DNA from: Tetraselmis striata
Taxonomy: Eukaryota > Chlorophyta > Chlorodendrophyceae > Chlorodendrales > Chlorodendraceae
DNA: 64,000 bases
Direction of reading: 5' to 3'
Assembly (NCBI GenBank): GCA_006384855.1
Contig: VCJN01000195.1
Location: forward strand, 124,001-188,000
Under the pieces are notes generated by a model. The model searched no databases, was not told the DNA's origin, and saw nothing but the letters and a program-made list of their open reading frames with translations. The translations under genes were made by a program, and so were the position numbers. Positions 1 through 13,000 of the stretch are shown here, one piece after another. Each line of letters begins with the position of its first letter. Position 1 is the first letter of the stretch.

Positions 1-1055
1 AGATAGCCGACCACCATGCCGCCGGTGCGATGTAGCTATGCAGCGATGGATGGCGAGCGCGTGCGCGATATGGGGCCCGCGTTGCACTGCGCTCCGCGGA
101 TGTCCTTCCGGGCAGGCAGCAAGCGAGCTCGAACAGTGCGGCAACATGACGGTGGGCGTAGTCGACCGGTCGAGGGATCGCGTCATTATGCGGTGGGCGA
201 TCTTGGCTCCCGCGGGAATTCGCCACCATGCTGCTAAGGTGTAAGATGGTGCTGAGACATCCAGATCCGCCGCGGAGCTGCCGAGCACGCTAGGGGAGAA
301 ACTACACATGCGCTGCGCCCCTGCGCACGTGTCGCCCACCGCTCCATCGGCCATGCACGTGTGCTGAGACGTGCTCCCTGGAGATTGAAGATTCAAGGAG
401 AGGGCGCGTTGTGGCCAGAAAAGTGCCGTGCCAAGCCTCATCACACGCAAGCATGCGAGTCACTAATGGGACACAGATGGACAACAGCTCGCGGAGTCGG
501 ACAAGCATTCAGAATGGCAAGCACTTGAATACGCTCGGGATTCTGCATATGGTGGGAGGCAGCGCTCTTCCAGCAGTGCACGGCGGCAGTCACGTGCCTA
601 GCAAAGCCAGGCCCTGCAGGGGCAGGTTGCTCCCCGTGCAGGGATGTGACAGGTGAATGGCAGTGATTAAAGCTTCACATCACCACCTGCATTTTGGCAG
701 TGGCTGGAAAGCATAAACCGTGAAAGTGGCGTCGCCGCATTGGCACCCCATGTCCAAAGGGGTTGGCCCCTGAGACATGCGGTTAGCTGCTGCACCACAA
801 ACCAAGGGCTGATTTGTGAAATAAAAAAGAAGAGAAATGAGAGATAAGGCCAGGGAGGTTCTAATGGGTACATAAGGGTGGTGCATGGGTAACTGGCTTG
901 TGGAGGTTGTGCGCCTATTCGGCAGGCTCCTCTGGCCGCAAAGCTCACTTCCAACCACGGCGCGGGCATCCGGCATGGCAGCCATTATATCAAACACTGC
1001 AAAGGAATTGAGTCGTGGATCTGAATCCCGACTTGTTGAAGCGAAGCCCCGGTCT
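1..1055. other. 3' flank of the receptor gene, no gene seen
   Basis: Open frames here are short, overlap on both strands and resemble no family I know. The stretch lies just past the stop codon of the large minus-strand receptor gene, so part of it is probably that gene's 3' untranslated region. I could not place a polyadenylation signal with confidence. Confidence 0.5.
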
Positions 1056-4000
1056 TCAGTGGCCATCAACAGACTGCGAGGGCGAGGGCTTGACCACCAC
1101 GCGATGCGGTGACGTCGTCTGGGAATGGGAGGAGGCGCCCTGGGCGGGTGGTCCCGCCGTATTCTGGACATTGGGGCGCTTGCGCATGCAGATGAAGACA
1201 GCGACGATCACAATTGCCAGCACCACAACCACTCCGGCGGCCGCGGCTCCGGCGATGATGGCAATCGGGAGACCGGGCTCGGGCTCCGCCACCGAAGGCA
1301 CACCCATGCTGGACACTGCACCATAGTCGCCCTCCAGGCCGGCGAGGAGGTTGGTGCCCTGCAGCGTGATGGTCGCGGCTATGGCGGCCGCCTCTGCCTC
1401 GTCCTCAGCCAGCACCGTGTAATCCACCACAGCGCTGCCCGGCTTGATGGCTGTGATGTACACCTCGCCCGCGTCCACATTGGTAAGCTTGCTGACCAGC
1501 GCAGACTTGACAGCCGCCGCGAGGGCGTTTGGATCCACTGTGGACAGGTCAATGTCGGCGAAGGTGGCGCTGCCTGAGACACGGAAGCGGGATGTGGGCG
1601 CGTTTACCCCCTGGAAGGGAACAATGGCCGGTGGCGCCGGGGTAGGCGCAGGCGTGGGAGCGGCTGGGGTGGGGGCGGGTGTAGGAGCAGGGGTCGGCGA
1701 GGACGTGGCGGCATCTTCGGCTCCGTCGTCCACAGCTGTTGATGGGACCACCGCCTGGACGCAAGTGTATTCGCCCAGCACGTGGCCGGTGCAGCGGCAC
1801 ACATTGTCGGTGTCCAGGGGTGGCGCCTCTCCGATGAGGACGGGCTCGTAGGTCAGGTAGTCCATCATGACGCAGAAGAGGCGGGCGTCGTTGTCGGTGC
1901 TCGTGAACGCGGTGTCCACCGGCAGCACGATTGCCATGGCGCCACCAAGGTTCCCAAGGCCGCGCTTGTTGGGCATCGAAATGGCGAGCACGCCGCTGAT
2001 CTTGCTCACCGCAAGGCCGTCCGTGGAGGCGAGGCTCAGATTGCGCGCCACCGCGTCCGCAAACGCCTGATCCCCGAGGCCGAGGAACAGGTACGAGGCA
2101 TCCTCAATGTAGCTGATGCTGATCTCAACGGGCTGCGGGCAGCGGAGCGAGCCGCCCGAGCTGCACTCGGCCTCGAAGCCGTCCGGCACCGTGATCTCCG
2201 GCGACGCAGTGAGCTCGTCCGCCAGCAAGCCGCGGCGGCGCTGTGCCTCGCCGCCTACCGGCACGCGCATGCCGTTCATGGAGCTGGCGGTGCGTTTGCC
2301 TAGGGTGAGAGCCGCGCCGGAGCCGTCACCACCCTGCGGGCGTCCCACAGTAAGGAACGCCTCCCCGGCGACGCGGTTCTTCAGGAACTTGGGACCGACG
2401 GTGGACACGATCTCCTGCAAGCTCTCCTGCACGTTGTTGGAGGAGCCCTCACCACCCCCGCTCTCGCCGATGCCACCGAGCATTGACCCAAGGCCTTCCA
2501 TGATGCTGAATCCAAGTGACTCAAAGTTGTCCTGCAGGTTGTCAAACTGCTCCGCCACGTTCTGCAGCACCTTGACTCCGCGGCGGCGTGACTGCACCGC
2601 ACAGCAGAGGGATCGCGCAGCGGCTCAGCGCGAAACAGCGACGCGCACCCGACATGACAAGGCAATCTGCACTGTGCGCCGGCTCTTAACATGCCGGTTT
2701 CCCAAAGGGAGATTCGCGGGGCAATGCTCACCTCAGAGTTGAGCCTGCCGCCGGCCGCCTGCTGTAGTGTGTCTGTGAGCACCTGCAGCGACTCAGGCGG
2801 AAGGTCCCCCACATCGATGTCTGCCATGACGCCAAACACGGTAGCCAGCACGCCGTCGTCCTCGCCCTCCTCCTCCCCGTCCTGCGGCTGATTCTGGCGC
2901 AGCTGGCTCACCACGCTCTGCCCCACCACCAGCCTCTCAAAGGAGGATGCCTCGGTGTTGGTGCTGAGCGCGCCGACAACACCGGTGAGGTCCGGCTTCT
3001 CGGAAGGCGCGGTGACGACCACGTTCCTCATGGCGCAAGCACGCGACAGAATGCTTCCCGACGGGAGGTACTCGTCCAGCGCGCACACCATCAGCGTCAC
3101 CTGGCTTGCGTCGCCGCTGCCAACGGGGAGGCTGGTGATGCTGAAGGTGGTGGCGGCCTGCTTGACCAGCGGGATGAAGCTGCGCTCCGTGGGGCAGTCC
3201 AGCTCCCGGCAGTACCCGAACTGGTATGTCAGCCGCTGGTCGGTCGCGCCCAGCAGCACGTTGATGTCCTCAAAGCCAGAGGCCATCACGGTGAAGGTGG
3301 TCTCGCCGTGGGCGGTGCCGCTCTCCGGTGTCACCTCTGCGCAGCTTGCCTGCACGCAGGCCGGCTTGCTGTTGACGGTGACGGTACGAGTGGCGATGGA
3401 GCTGGCCTGCGTGGCGGTGTTGGTCATGCGCACACTGAACGTCATGTCCTCGCCAGGCACGAGCGCCCCGGCCTTGATCACGACGGAGTCAGTGTACACG
3501 GCGCCGTCCACCACCAGCTCAGCCGCGACCTGCCATTCGTACGCCACCTGCTCTGCCGGCACGGCGTCCTCGCTCAGCACGGCCTGCAGGCGGAGCTCCG
3601 TTTCGCTGCCGACTGGACGGTTGGGGAAGCTGCCGGAGCCGATGACTGTGATGGAGCCGGTTGGCGGGTTGCCAGTACCGTCGATGACGTCCACCGTGAT
3701 CTTGGATTCAGCGCGGCGGGTGCCCTTCTCTGCGACCACGATGAAGGTGTACGTGCCAATGTCCAGGGCGTTGGCGCCCACAGTATAGACATTGCCAGCA
3801 ATCTCAGGCACGGCGTCGCCGGTGAAGCAAATGCCGTCGCACTTCCACTCATACTTGGTGGCGTCGATACTCTTGTCAGGGTCGGAAAGCGTGGCGACGA
3901 GGCTGAAGGGCTCAGTGCTCACGTAGCTGGAGGCGCCCTCCAGCACCAGCTGCAGCTCACTGACGCCCACCATGACGACCACGGTGTCACTCAGCAGCAC

Positions 4001-7000
4001 CGACCCGCTGGCCTTTTCCAAGATCGCCAGCTGGATCCCGTACTCTGCGCCCGGCTGCACCTGCTCGCGGCTGATCTTTACAAACGACTTGTCCGTTGTT
4101 GTCAGCTGCAGCGACCCGCTCAGCACGCGCCACTCGTACGCAAAGTCGCTGCCGCAGGACAGGGCGCCCTGGATGGGGTTGAGCACCAGCGGCCGGCCAA
4201 CAGGGAACTCGATGACAGAGCTGCCGAAGTCGACAACAGGCAGCGGCGTAGACTCCTTGGCAAACGTCACCTCCACTGAGGTGGACACGCCCAACAGATT
4301 CTCCACCGACACCTCGAGCATGTACTCTCCCGCTGGCAACTCCGACAGAGCGGACAGCTCCAGCAGCTCGGCCTCCGACAGGTGAAGTTTGTCACGCACG
4401 AACTGAGCGCAGGCACGCTTGTGTCAGCGGTTCAGGGGACATCAAGAGGTGTTGGACAGGAAAACAGGCCGATGGGGGGCAGTGAGATAAAGCAATATAT
4501 AAAGAAACCCAGTCAAAACACGACACAGCAAGGCAAGGCAATAAGACACTACAATAGCACAATACAGGGAGAACACAACAATGGCAATACGACTACACAG
4601 AGCAATACAATAAAGGCGACAAAACAAAGACAGGGGCGCCCAGGCAAGACAGGACACGGCAAGACAAGGAAAGACAAGGCAATGTAATGCGGCCAATAAG
4701 GCGGTACAAAAGCACAACACAGGGCGAATACAACAATGATAATAAGGCAATACACAGCTATAGCATAATGGCGACAAAACAACGATAAGGGCGCCCAGGC
4801 AAGGCAAGCCAATGCGGCCAATAAGGCTGTACAATAGCACGATTCGAGGACAATAGATAACGAGACAACACAATACAACAAGGGGGACAAAATAACACAT
4901 AAGGGATCCAAGATATGACACAACAGTAAGCAAGGCGACAAGGTTCCACCCCGTCGCCTATCAAATAAGCAATGTAATGGGGGCGATAAGGTAATATGTG
5001 ATGGCGCTCACTTCACGAGCGTTAATCTGCTCCAGGTAGCTGTCAATCTCGGCATCCGCCAGGCCGGTGGACACACGGCTCCAGAAGACGTCGGCCCACA
5101 CCTCGCCCGCCGCAGGCTCGATGCTGATGGAGCCGCTGCCCACGTTGGAGCTAGCTGCCGCGCAGGTTTTTCCCCAGACACGGTTGTAGCGCAGGCGCGG
5201 CGCCCGCGGCGGCTCAGTAAGCGTGCCCCCAAATGACACCAGCAGGCTGCGATCCTCCGGCATGAAGGCGAAGGCACGGCCTCCCTCCGTCTCGATTGTC
5301 AGGTTGGAGAGCAGCACAAGGCTGAGCGGCTGCGTGGCGTCAAAGGGGCCGCGCTGCCCAATGCGGACCTCTGCCTTGCTGCCGCCACCACTCACGCGAG
5401 CGCGCTCGCCCAGCGCTTCTGCCGCACCCTCAAACACCTCGTCCGCAAACACGCTGAAGCGGCGCAGGGCCGGAACCTGCATGCGCATCATGCGTGGAGG
5501 GCGTCAGGCAAAGCGGGCGCCTCCCCCGCTTTCTCGATGTCAGGCAAGATGCCATTCCTACTGCTGCTGAGCATGTCATCGGCGTCACAGAGCGTGACAT
5601 GACAAAACACCCCGAGTGATTGGATAGGCTCAATAATGCCTGGGATGATCGAGGCAATAGCCGACATTTGCACTCATCCACACAACAAGGGCACCTCTTT
5701 GTGCCATACGTGGGGATGTTGGCGGGGGCATGGAGAACGAGGAGTGGGGCAGGGAGCATCACCGAGCTGGGGAACTCGATCGTGATTGATGCGCCGTCAG
5801 ACGCCAGCTCCGCCGCGAGTTCGCTTGCCCGCAGCTCCAGGGCCTCGGAAGCCTCGCAGATGCCGGAGCACTCAAAGGAGGGGTCGCTGGCCATCAACAT
5901 ACAGGCAGTTTTAGAAAACACTCTGAGAAATCATTCAGAGAAAATAGTGAACTCATGCGTTAATTAAGCCATGGTAAACATAGAAGTTGCACCGTGGATG
6001 GTAACAATGGCTCGCACGGTAATAAGAGCCCTGCGAAGTATAACACCGCTCGACAAATATAAACAAAACCGCTGCAGAACTACGGCGAATGTCCCCAAAA
6101 GTAGCTTGTTTAGACTTGTATAATGACGGACCGCAATCGCCACGGCATAAAAACAGTCCAATCGATGCATGTTTTAGCATGTAGTACATTTAATCATTTC
6201 ACCCTAAATTAATCAATTGCATGCCGGCACTATCATTGTAGGTATAAATATATGTCTTGAGAGCATATATCATGCTAGTACCTTTGTGCTTAATTACTGT
6301 TAATGGACTCAGAAGTTAGAGACACTTTATGCGTTTATATCAACACTTGCAGTGTTTCTGGATTAGGTGTTAGAGACACTTTATGCGTTTATATAAACGC
6401 TTGCAGTGTGTTATTCATACCGTACAGACAGAAATCAAATTCATCCGACGCTTTGCCCAAAATGAAGCTGCTGATTCATTGGTAGGGCGGATACCGGGAG
6501 GGTGACCGGCCATATACATGCAGTGCTGCACAAGCACAGTAGAGGCCGGGCGAGCCTCACATCTCATGCACGCCCTCCACGTCATCGCACTCAAAGTTGA
6601 GGCGCTTGCAGGCGGAATCAACGCTGCAGCGCATGCCGTCGCCACAGTCGGCATCCTGTAGGCAGGTGCTGGCCCTCAAGTCCTGCGCAGCGGCCTCGAC
6701 GCCCTCCCTCAACTGCTCCACAATCTCCGCATCGGCCTTGCCCGCCTCCCAAGCAAGCTCGTACGCCGTAATCAACTCGTACGCCAAATCCGTTCTGAAC
6801 CAGAGCAAGCACCGCAAATGGCCAAACGCAGCGATAAGTCAGTACTACGCATAACAGCCCAGGGCTTCCCACGGCAACCCGCTACGAGGCTTAGCGGCGC
6901 TGCAGGGGGATGCACTATGTTGCGCGGCATGACCGACACAAGCGCACCTGTAGGCCATGAGAAGATCGAGCAGGAGGTCCAGGCGGCCGTCACGAAAATT

Positions 7001-10000
7001 GGCGCACGCGGCTGCTCGGCGGCTCTGGCAGCCGCCGAGGCAGTACGAGTAGAAGAAGCCTGTGTCGGGGTCGCACTCCACCTGTTCGACGCACTGGCTG
7101 TCGGCATCGTCGGTGAAATCATACGGGCGGCAAATGTCGTCGGTGTTGGCGCAGTCGCGGCCCTCGCGGCACGAGCTGGCCGGCAACTGCACGGGTGCGG
7201 TGGAGTTGCTGTCGGCGCCGTACGGGCACAGGCTCTCGGCTCTGCCGATGCAGCCGTAGTCACAGAAGCCGGTGTAGCGGCAGGCGGCGCGCGCGTTGGG
7301 TTCCGCACCGTTGATCAGCGCGTTCTCCAGCCACATATCCCAATCAAACTCGTCGCAGTATGCGACTGCTCCGCTCGACGACGCCGCGGCTTTGCACCCC
7401 GCAGTGTACTCGTCCGCGGACGCGCCCGCGGACACGGACACGAGCTCGTCAATGCAGGCCTCGCAGCCCGCACAGTCCAAGGTTTTTGTGCAGGTGCCCG
7501 AGGCTGCGCGGCCGCGGAACTCGCATGACGGCTGCTCCTCGCATGGCTCTGGGCCCAGCTGCCACACGCCGTCCAGCGCACAACAGTGCACGGCGGGGTC
7601 GCATACTCGGCGCGCAAAGGGGTTTCGCGGCACCATGAAGCCGGGCACGCTAATGAGACAGCCGTGTCCGCTGTCCTCTTCGCAGCGCCCATCAAGCAGG
7701 TGGTCGACGTACGGATGCACGCCGCGAAGCCGGACGTACTGGCACACGCCGTAAACCGCCTCCTCTACATCAAGATCACCCAGCGACCAGCCCGCGGCCT
7801 CCTGGCCCTCCATTGCCAGCACAATTGCCTGGCACGCGCCGCACTCGCCGTCGTCGCACAGTCCGTCGCAGCGGGACGCCAGGCAGGCGAGTGCTTCCTG
7901 CGTGTCAGCCGCTCCATCGGCGCACTCGGCAGCACCGGCGGCGATACCTGCGCAGCTGCCTGGTGCGATGCTGCTGTCAACGGTGAGGCGGCACATATGC
8001 ACCGGCGTGCAGGCGCGCTCGCCTGCAATGCGGATCGACTCGCAGCGCGCCTCGCTGTCGCGGCCCAGCACGCGACAGAGCGTTGAGACGGCGGCTACGT
8101 CGGTGTCGTTCAGACCCAGCTCCGCCAGGAGCGGTGTCTCCGGCACGCAGGAAAGCACCTCGCCGCAGGCGCCGGACGGGCAGCCGCCAGTGTTGCCTGT
8201 GGGGTGGAACAGCTCCCCGACCAGGCCTGCCTCCACGCAGCAGGACTCCTCACCAGGGCGGCACGTGCGCGCCATCACGCGAGTGATGAACTGCTCCAGG
8301 GCATCGGCTTTGTCGTCAGTGCACAGCTGCAGCACGCTGCGCCTGTCGACCAGCTCCAGGTCGCCGGCGACTGCCAGCGCGTTGACGGCGGCATTGCAGC
8401 CAATGCATGTCTCCGAGTCGACCGCCGTCGAGTTGCTGTGATCAAGAACACCAACCCGTTGTCAGCCTCGTGCGCACTCATCGACAATATCTAGCTGCTA
8501 CAGGGGCGCTATTGCCTTCAAACTCCCCAAATACCCTTCTTACAGCATCAGCAGCATAAATCATATACAGCAAGCATATTGTATTCATAATACTCATTAC
8601 AATGTGACCAGCACCCCATAACAATGACCAAAGATGTATAAGGCATATAAATAGCAATCACATGGCTTTCTGGTAATAGGAATGCGAATGCTGGATCCGA
8701 CATACCGGGAAATTTCCACAAGGCTGCTGCAGAATACTATATTATAAATGAGTACGTTGCCAGGGGGGGAGAGTGACGGCGGGTTACAGCCACCGCACCA
8801 GAAACTGTTCTGCTCGCAGAAGTCCACAGACAGAGAGTCTGACTCGACGGCCTGGAGCAGCAGGGCGCACGGGCCACCCTCTGGGAGCGTAGGGCCAGAC
8901 ACCATGCACTCCAGGAAGCTGGTGGGCACGTCGGTTGCCTCCAGGTCGAGCTGATCCATAACCAGCTTCACGATTTCCAGCGGGTCCGACACGCCTGCGA
9001 CAGCGCCATTGCTGGGCATGGCATCCATCAAGCGGTCCATGATGTCCGCGTCATCCACGCTGGCAGCGTCAATCTCAAGACCACTGCGCTCCGCACAGCG
9101 CTGGAAGCGCCCCATGATCTGGCCCACGAAGCCGCCATCCCCAACAAAGTCGCCATCGCCTCCGCCGTGGGCGCCGCTGTCCAGGACACCAACCCGCACA
9201 CCTGCGTACACGCTGCTCCGAGCGCGGAGCGCTTGCCCCAGAGCAGGCTGCCAGTCCGCCGAGTAGCTCTCCTGGTTCATGGGCAGCTCTGGATTGCGAG
9301 CCATGTCGCTCGGGAGCTCAATGAACGTCTCGACCACAATGCCCTGCGTGGTACAGAGTTGCCGCACAAACCAGCCATTTCATTAGCGCTTCACACCACC
9401 GCATGCACTCACGCTAGTGCAATCACGCTGCGAGGCACCGCCACATCTTCAGCTGGGGCGGCAGCTGGGGTGCACAGCTAGCAGCAGGGGCGCACCGAGC
9501 CAACGGCCTGGAGCAGCTTGCGGGTAGGGGCGCCAAAGAGCGAAACGTCATCCGCAACGAGCATGGAGTAAACATACACGGATAGGGACGCGTCCCCGAG
9601 CGCCACCTCTGCCACCGCCTCGTTGAAGACTTGCTGCCCGCCTGATTCCCAGTCGGCTGCGGTAACGCCCAGCAATTGCAGCGTTACGGGATCTGTCATG
9701 AAAATGTCGCCAGGGAGGGCAGTGCCATTGCCGCCGCCGCCTCCGAGTTTCTGCCCCGCGGCTCTCACGACGCATTGTGCCAAAGAATCTGGCACCTGCA
9801 AACCAGCAGCATCCAGCAACCTCGTGAGCAGCCACGTGATGGACAATATGTTCGAAATGATCGAATGTCCGTTCGCGTGTCAGTACGTGGGAGGAACAAG
9901 GTGAGGACGGCAGGAGGGGGAGGGGCGCTCTGCTTTGCATGATCTGGCCTGAACTGCTCACATGAAGCACACGTGAATTTAGAGCTAGCTGATGGGCAAA

Positions 10001-13000
10001 TGATAACGCCATACCAATATGGCGGATAAAGCCTTGGAGCACACCGCTGCGCGCGTCTTCACGAATGGAATAATCCCAATAACCGACAAATAAAAAAAGT
10101 GTTATCAAAGTAATAACAATAACATGCCATAAGCAACAACAACCATATATATCAAAAGATCAAAAGGAATGTATCCCTTCCCCCTCTCCACTGGGCAAAA
10201 CATTGGGGGCCTTCCTTTCTCAGCACGGCGCAGTGGACACCCGCAACGCATGAATTCTGAGGGTGTACATACTCTGGGAATGCTCAAATATACAACGGGT
10301 AGAGATGAAAAGGGCCGAATCAGCCTGGCCTCACCTGCAAGCCAGGGGCAATCTCGGAGATGAGGCCCTGGACGCCGCCTGCGACCTCGCGGGGGTCACC
10401 GTCGATTGCTTGGGACATGAGGTAAGCCAGCTCTGGTCCAATGCCGTCTAGCATGGGGCGCAGGGCGCTCTCCATGTCGACCATGGTCCCGTTGGTGCAC
10501 TGCATGAGCGCCCCAATAACGGCGTCGACGACATCGCCGTCGGTGCCACCGCCAGGCAACGGCGGGCAGTCGCTGCCACCCATCCCAATGCATGCAAAGT
10601 GGCTGCCAGCTGCCAGCACGCACTGCGGGAAACCTTCGTCGACCGCAGCACCCTGCAGCAGCGGGATGCTGATCAGCAGGTCCTTCAGCGCGTCCAGTAG
10701 GCCGCTGCCGCCCTGGTCCTCCTCGTCAAAGAGCTGCGCCACCTCCTCTTGTCGGCCCACCAGCGTCGCATTCAGCTCCTCGAAGAAGAAAGGGTCAGCG
10801 GAAGAGGCATTGTGGCAATACTCAATGCCAGACATAACAATGGACACTACGCGTGGCTGTCTGGAGCCAGGACCGGATGGAAACGGAGGGCAGTCGGTGG
10901 AGTTGCCCGAGCTGTGGTAGCACATGGTCGCCTCCACGAAACCCACCAAACACTCAGCGTACTCCTCATCTCCAGGTAGATCCAAATCCAGGGAGACCAC
11001 GAAGTCCGTCAACTTGAGCAGCAGCACCGGTGTAAGCTCCATGCTCATCAGCTCTCGCAGCTCGGGCTTGCGCTGCTGCAGCGTTGCGTTGAGGCGCTCC
11101 ATAGTGTCATCCCCGAGCATGTCACCGTGGTACATGGAGCAGGTCTGGATGGCACCAAATGCCACCGATGCGACGGGCGGGGAAGGACGCGGCATCTCCG
11201 GGCAGTCCTCTGGGTCGCCTCTGCCGTAGGAGCACATCATGCTGTCAACGTACTCCACGACACACTCCCCAAACGCCTCATCCTCTGGCAGGCCCAGACC
11301 CAGCTCGCCGGCGAACTTGATCACGTCGCCCACCAGGCTGGGCCCCTTCTCCCGGGCCACCAGCTCCCGCAGGTCGCTGCGGCGCGCGGTGAGCGTGGCG
11401 TTCAGCTGGTCGAAGAAGGGGCCGTCGAAGCTCTCTCCGGCGCAGTGTGGGATGGCGTAGATGACCACCCCCACGGGGTCCATTGGCGGTGCCGGTGGTG
11501 GTTCGCAGTCGGTGGAGTTGCCCGAGCTGTAGTAGCACATGGTCGCCTCCACGAAACCCACCACACACTCGGCGTACTCTTCGTCTCCAGGTAGATCCAA
11601 ATCCAGGGAGACCACGAAGTCCGCCACCTTGAGCAGCAGCGCCGGTGTGCGCTCCATGCTCAGCAGCTCTCGCAGCTCGGGCTTGCGCTGCTGCAGCGTT
11701 GCGTTCAGGCGCTGTACAGCGGTTTCCGGCATTGAAAGGGAGCAGGTCTGGATGGCGCCGAGTGTCAGTTGTATGGTGGGTGGGGAGGGACGCGGCATCT
11801 CCGGGCAGTCCTCCGGGTTGCCTCCGCCGTAGGAGCACATCATGCTGTCAACGTACTCCACGACACACTCCCCAAACGCCTCATCCTCTGGCAGGCCCAG
11901 ACCCAGCTCGCCGGCAAACTTGATCACGTCGCCCACCAGACCGGGCCCCTTCTCCCGGGCCACCAGCTCGCGCAGGTCGCTGCGGCGCGCGGTGAGCGTG
12001 GCGTTCAGCTGGTCGAAGAAGGGGCCGTCAAAGCTCTCTCCGGCGCAGTGCGGGATGGCGTAGATGACCACCCCCACGGGGCCCATTGACACACCTCCGC
12101 CTGCAACATGAACACTCCCCTTCAGAGTCTGGCCTCGGCCATAAAATCTTGGGAAAGTGCTTGCAAAGAGCCAAACCATGGACCGTCAGGACGGGCGTAG
12201 CAGGCTTCACGTGGCAGACGAGTGCAAGTGCCGCTAGCACACCGGGGACAGCAAGAGCATGATGGCAACCCACCTTGCAACGGATCCGGAGGTGGGGGAC
12301 AATCCTGGCCACCTGTCATGTAACACCTCATGTTCTCGACGTAGCCCACCACACAGGAAGCCAGCTCCCCGGGCTCGGGCAGGCCGAGGTCCTGAGGCAG
12401 AGAGCTCAAGAAACCGGCGACCTCAAAGACGCCGCCGGCTTGGTCCAGCTGCATCAGGCGGGCCAGTTCATCTTGGCGCTGCATCAGAGTCATGTTCAAC
12501 CGCGGCATCAAGTCATTGTCCATCCCGGTGCAGTAGCCTATCGCCCAGGTAGCCAACACGGCAGCCGGGGGGCCGGGCTCTTGGCAGTCAACGCCCGTGC
12601 AGGGCTGTCCTGACACGGTCAGCTCCACGTTGGAAAACACCGCCTGGTTGACGGCCACGAGCTCGCTCATCAGATTGGCTTCAAGGCTTTCCGCGAAGTT
12701 CTCGGACGCGATCGGTAGCTCCTCAACCGGCATATCCGCAGGCAGCTCCACGCTGACACTAACGTGTAATTCCGCAGTCTGAGGGCACAGAGCAAACACG
12801 TGATTGGAAAATCTCAGTGCCGTATTCATGATACATTTACGATGGTATTCACACAGATAAGCAGGGTGGTGAAGGCATGTTTCGCGGGGGAGGAGGGGGG
12901 GGGGGGGGGGGAGGGGCTTTACCTGCTGCAGACGTCGGACTCCTGCACTGAATCTATCGATAATCTCGGCAGACACGTACTCCACTAGGCCAGAGTTGCC

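Noticed and set aside
1125..2303. Plus-strand frames opposite the receptor's last exon
   Set aside because: They are GC-driven antisense shadows. The minus-strand exon has Thr/Pro linkers, a membrane helix and matching splice phases.
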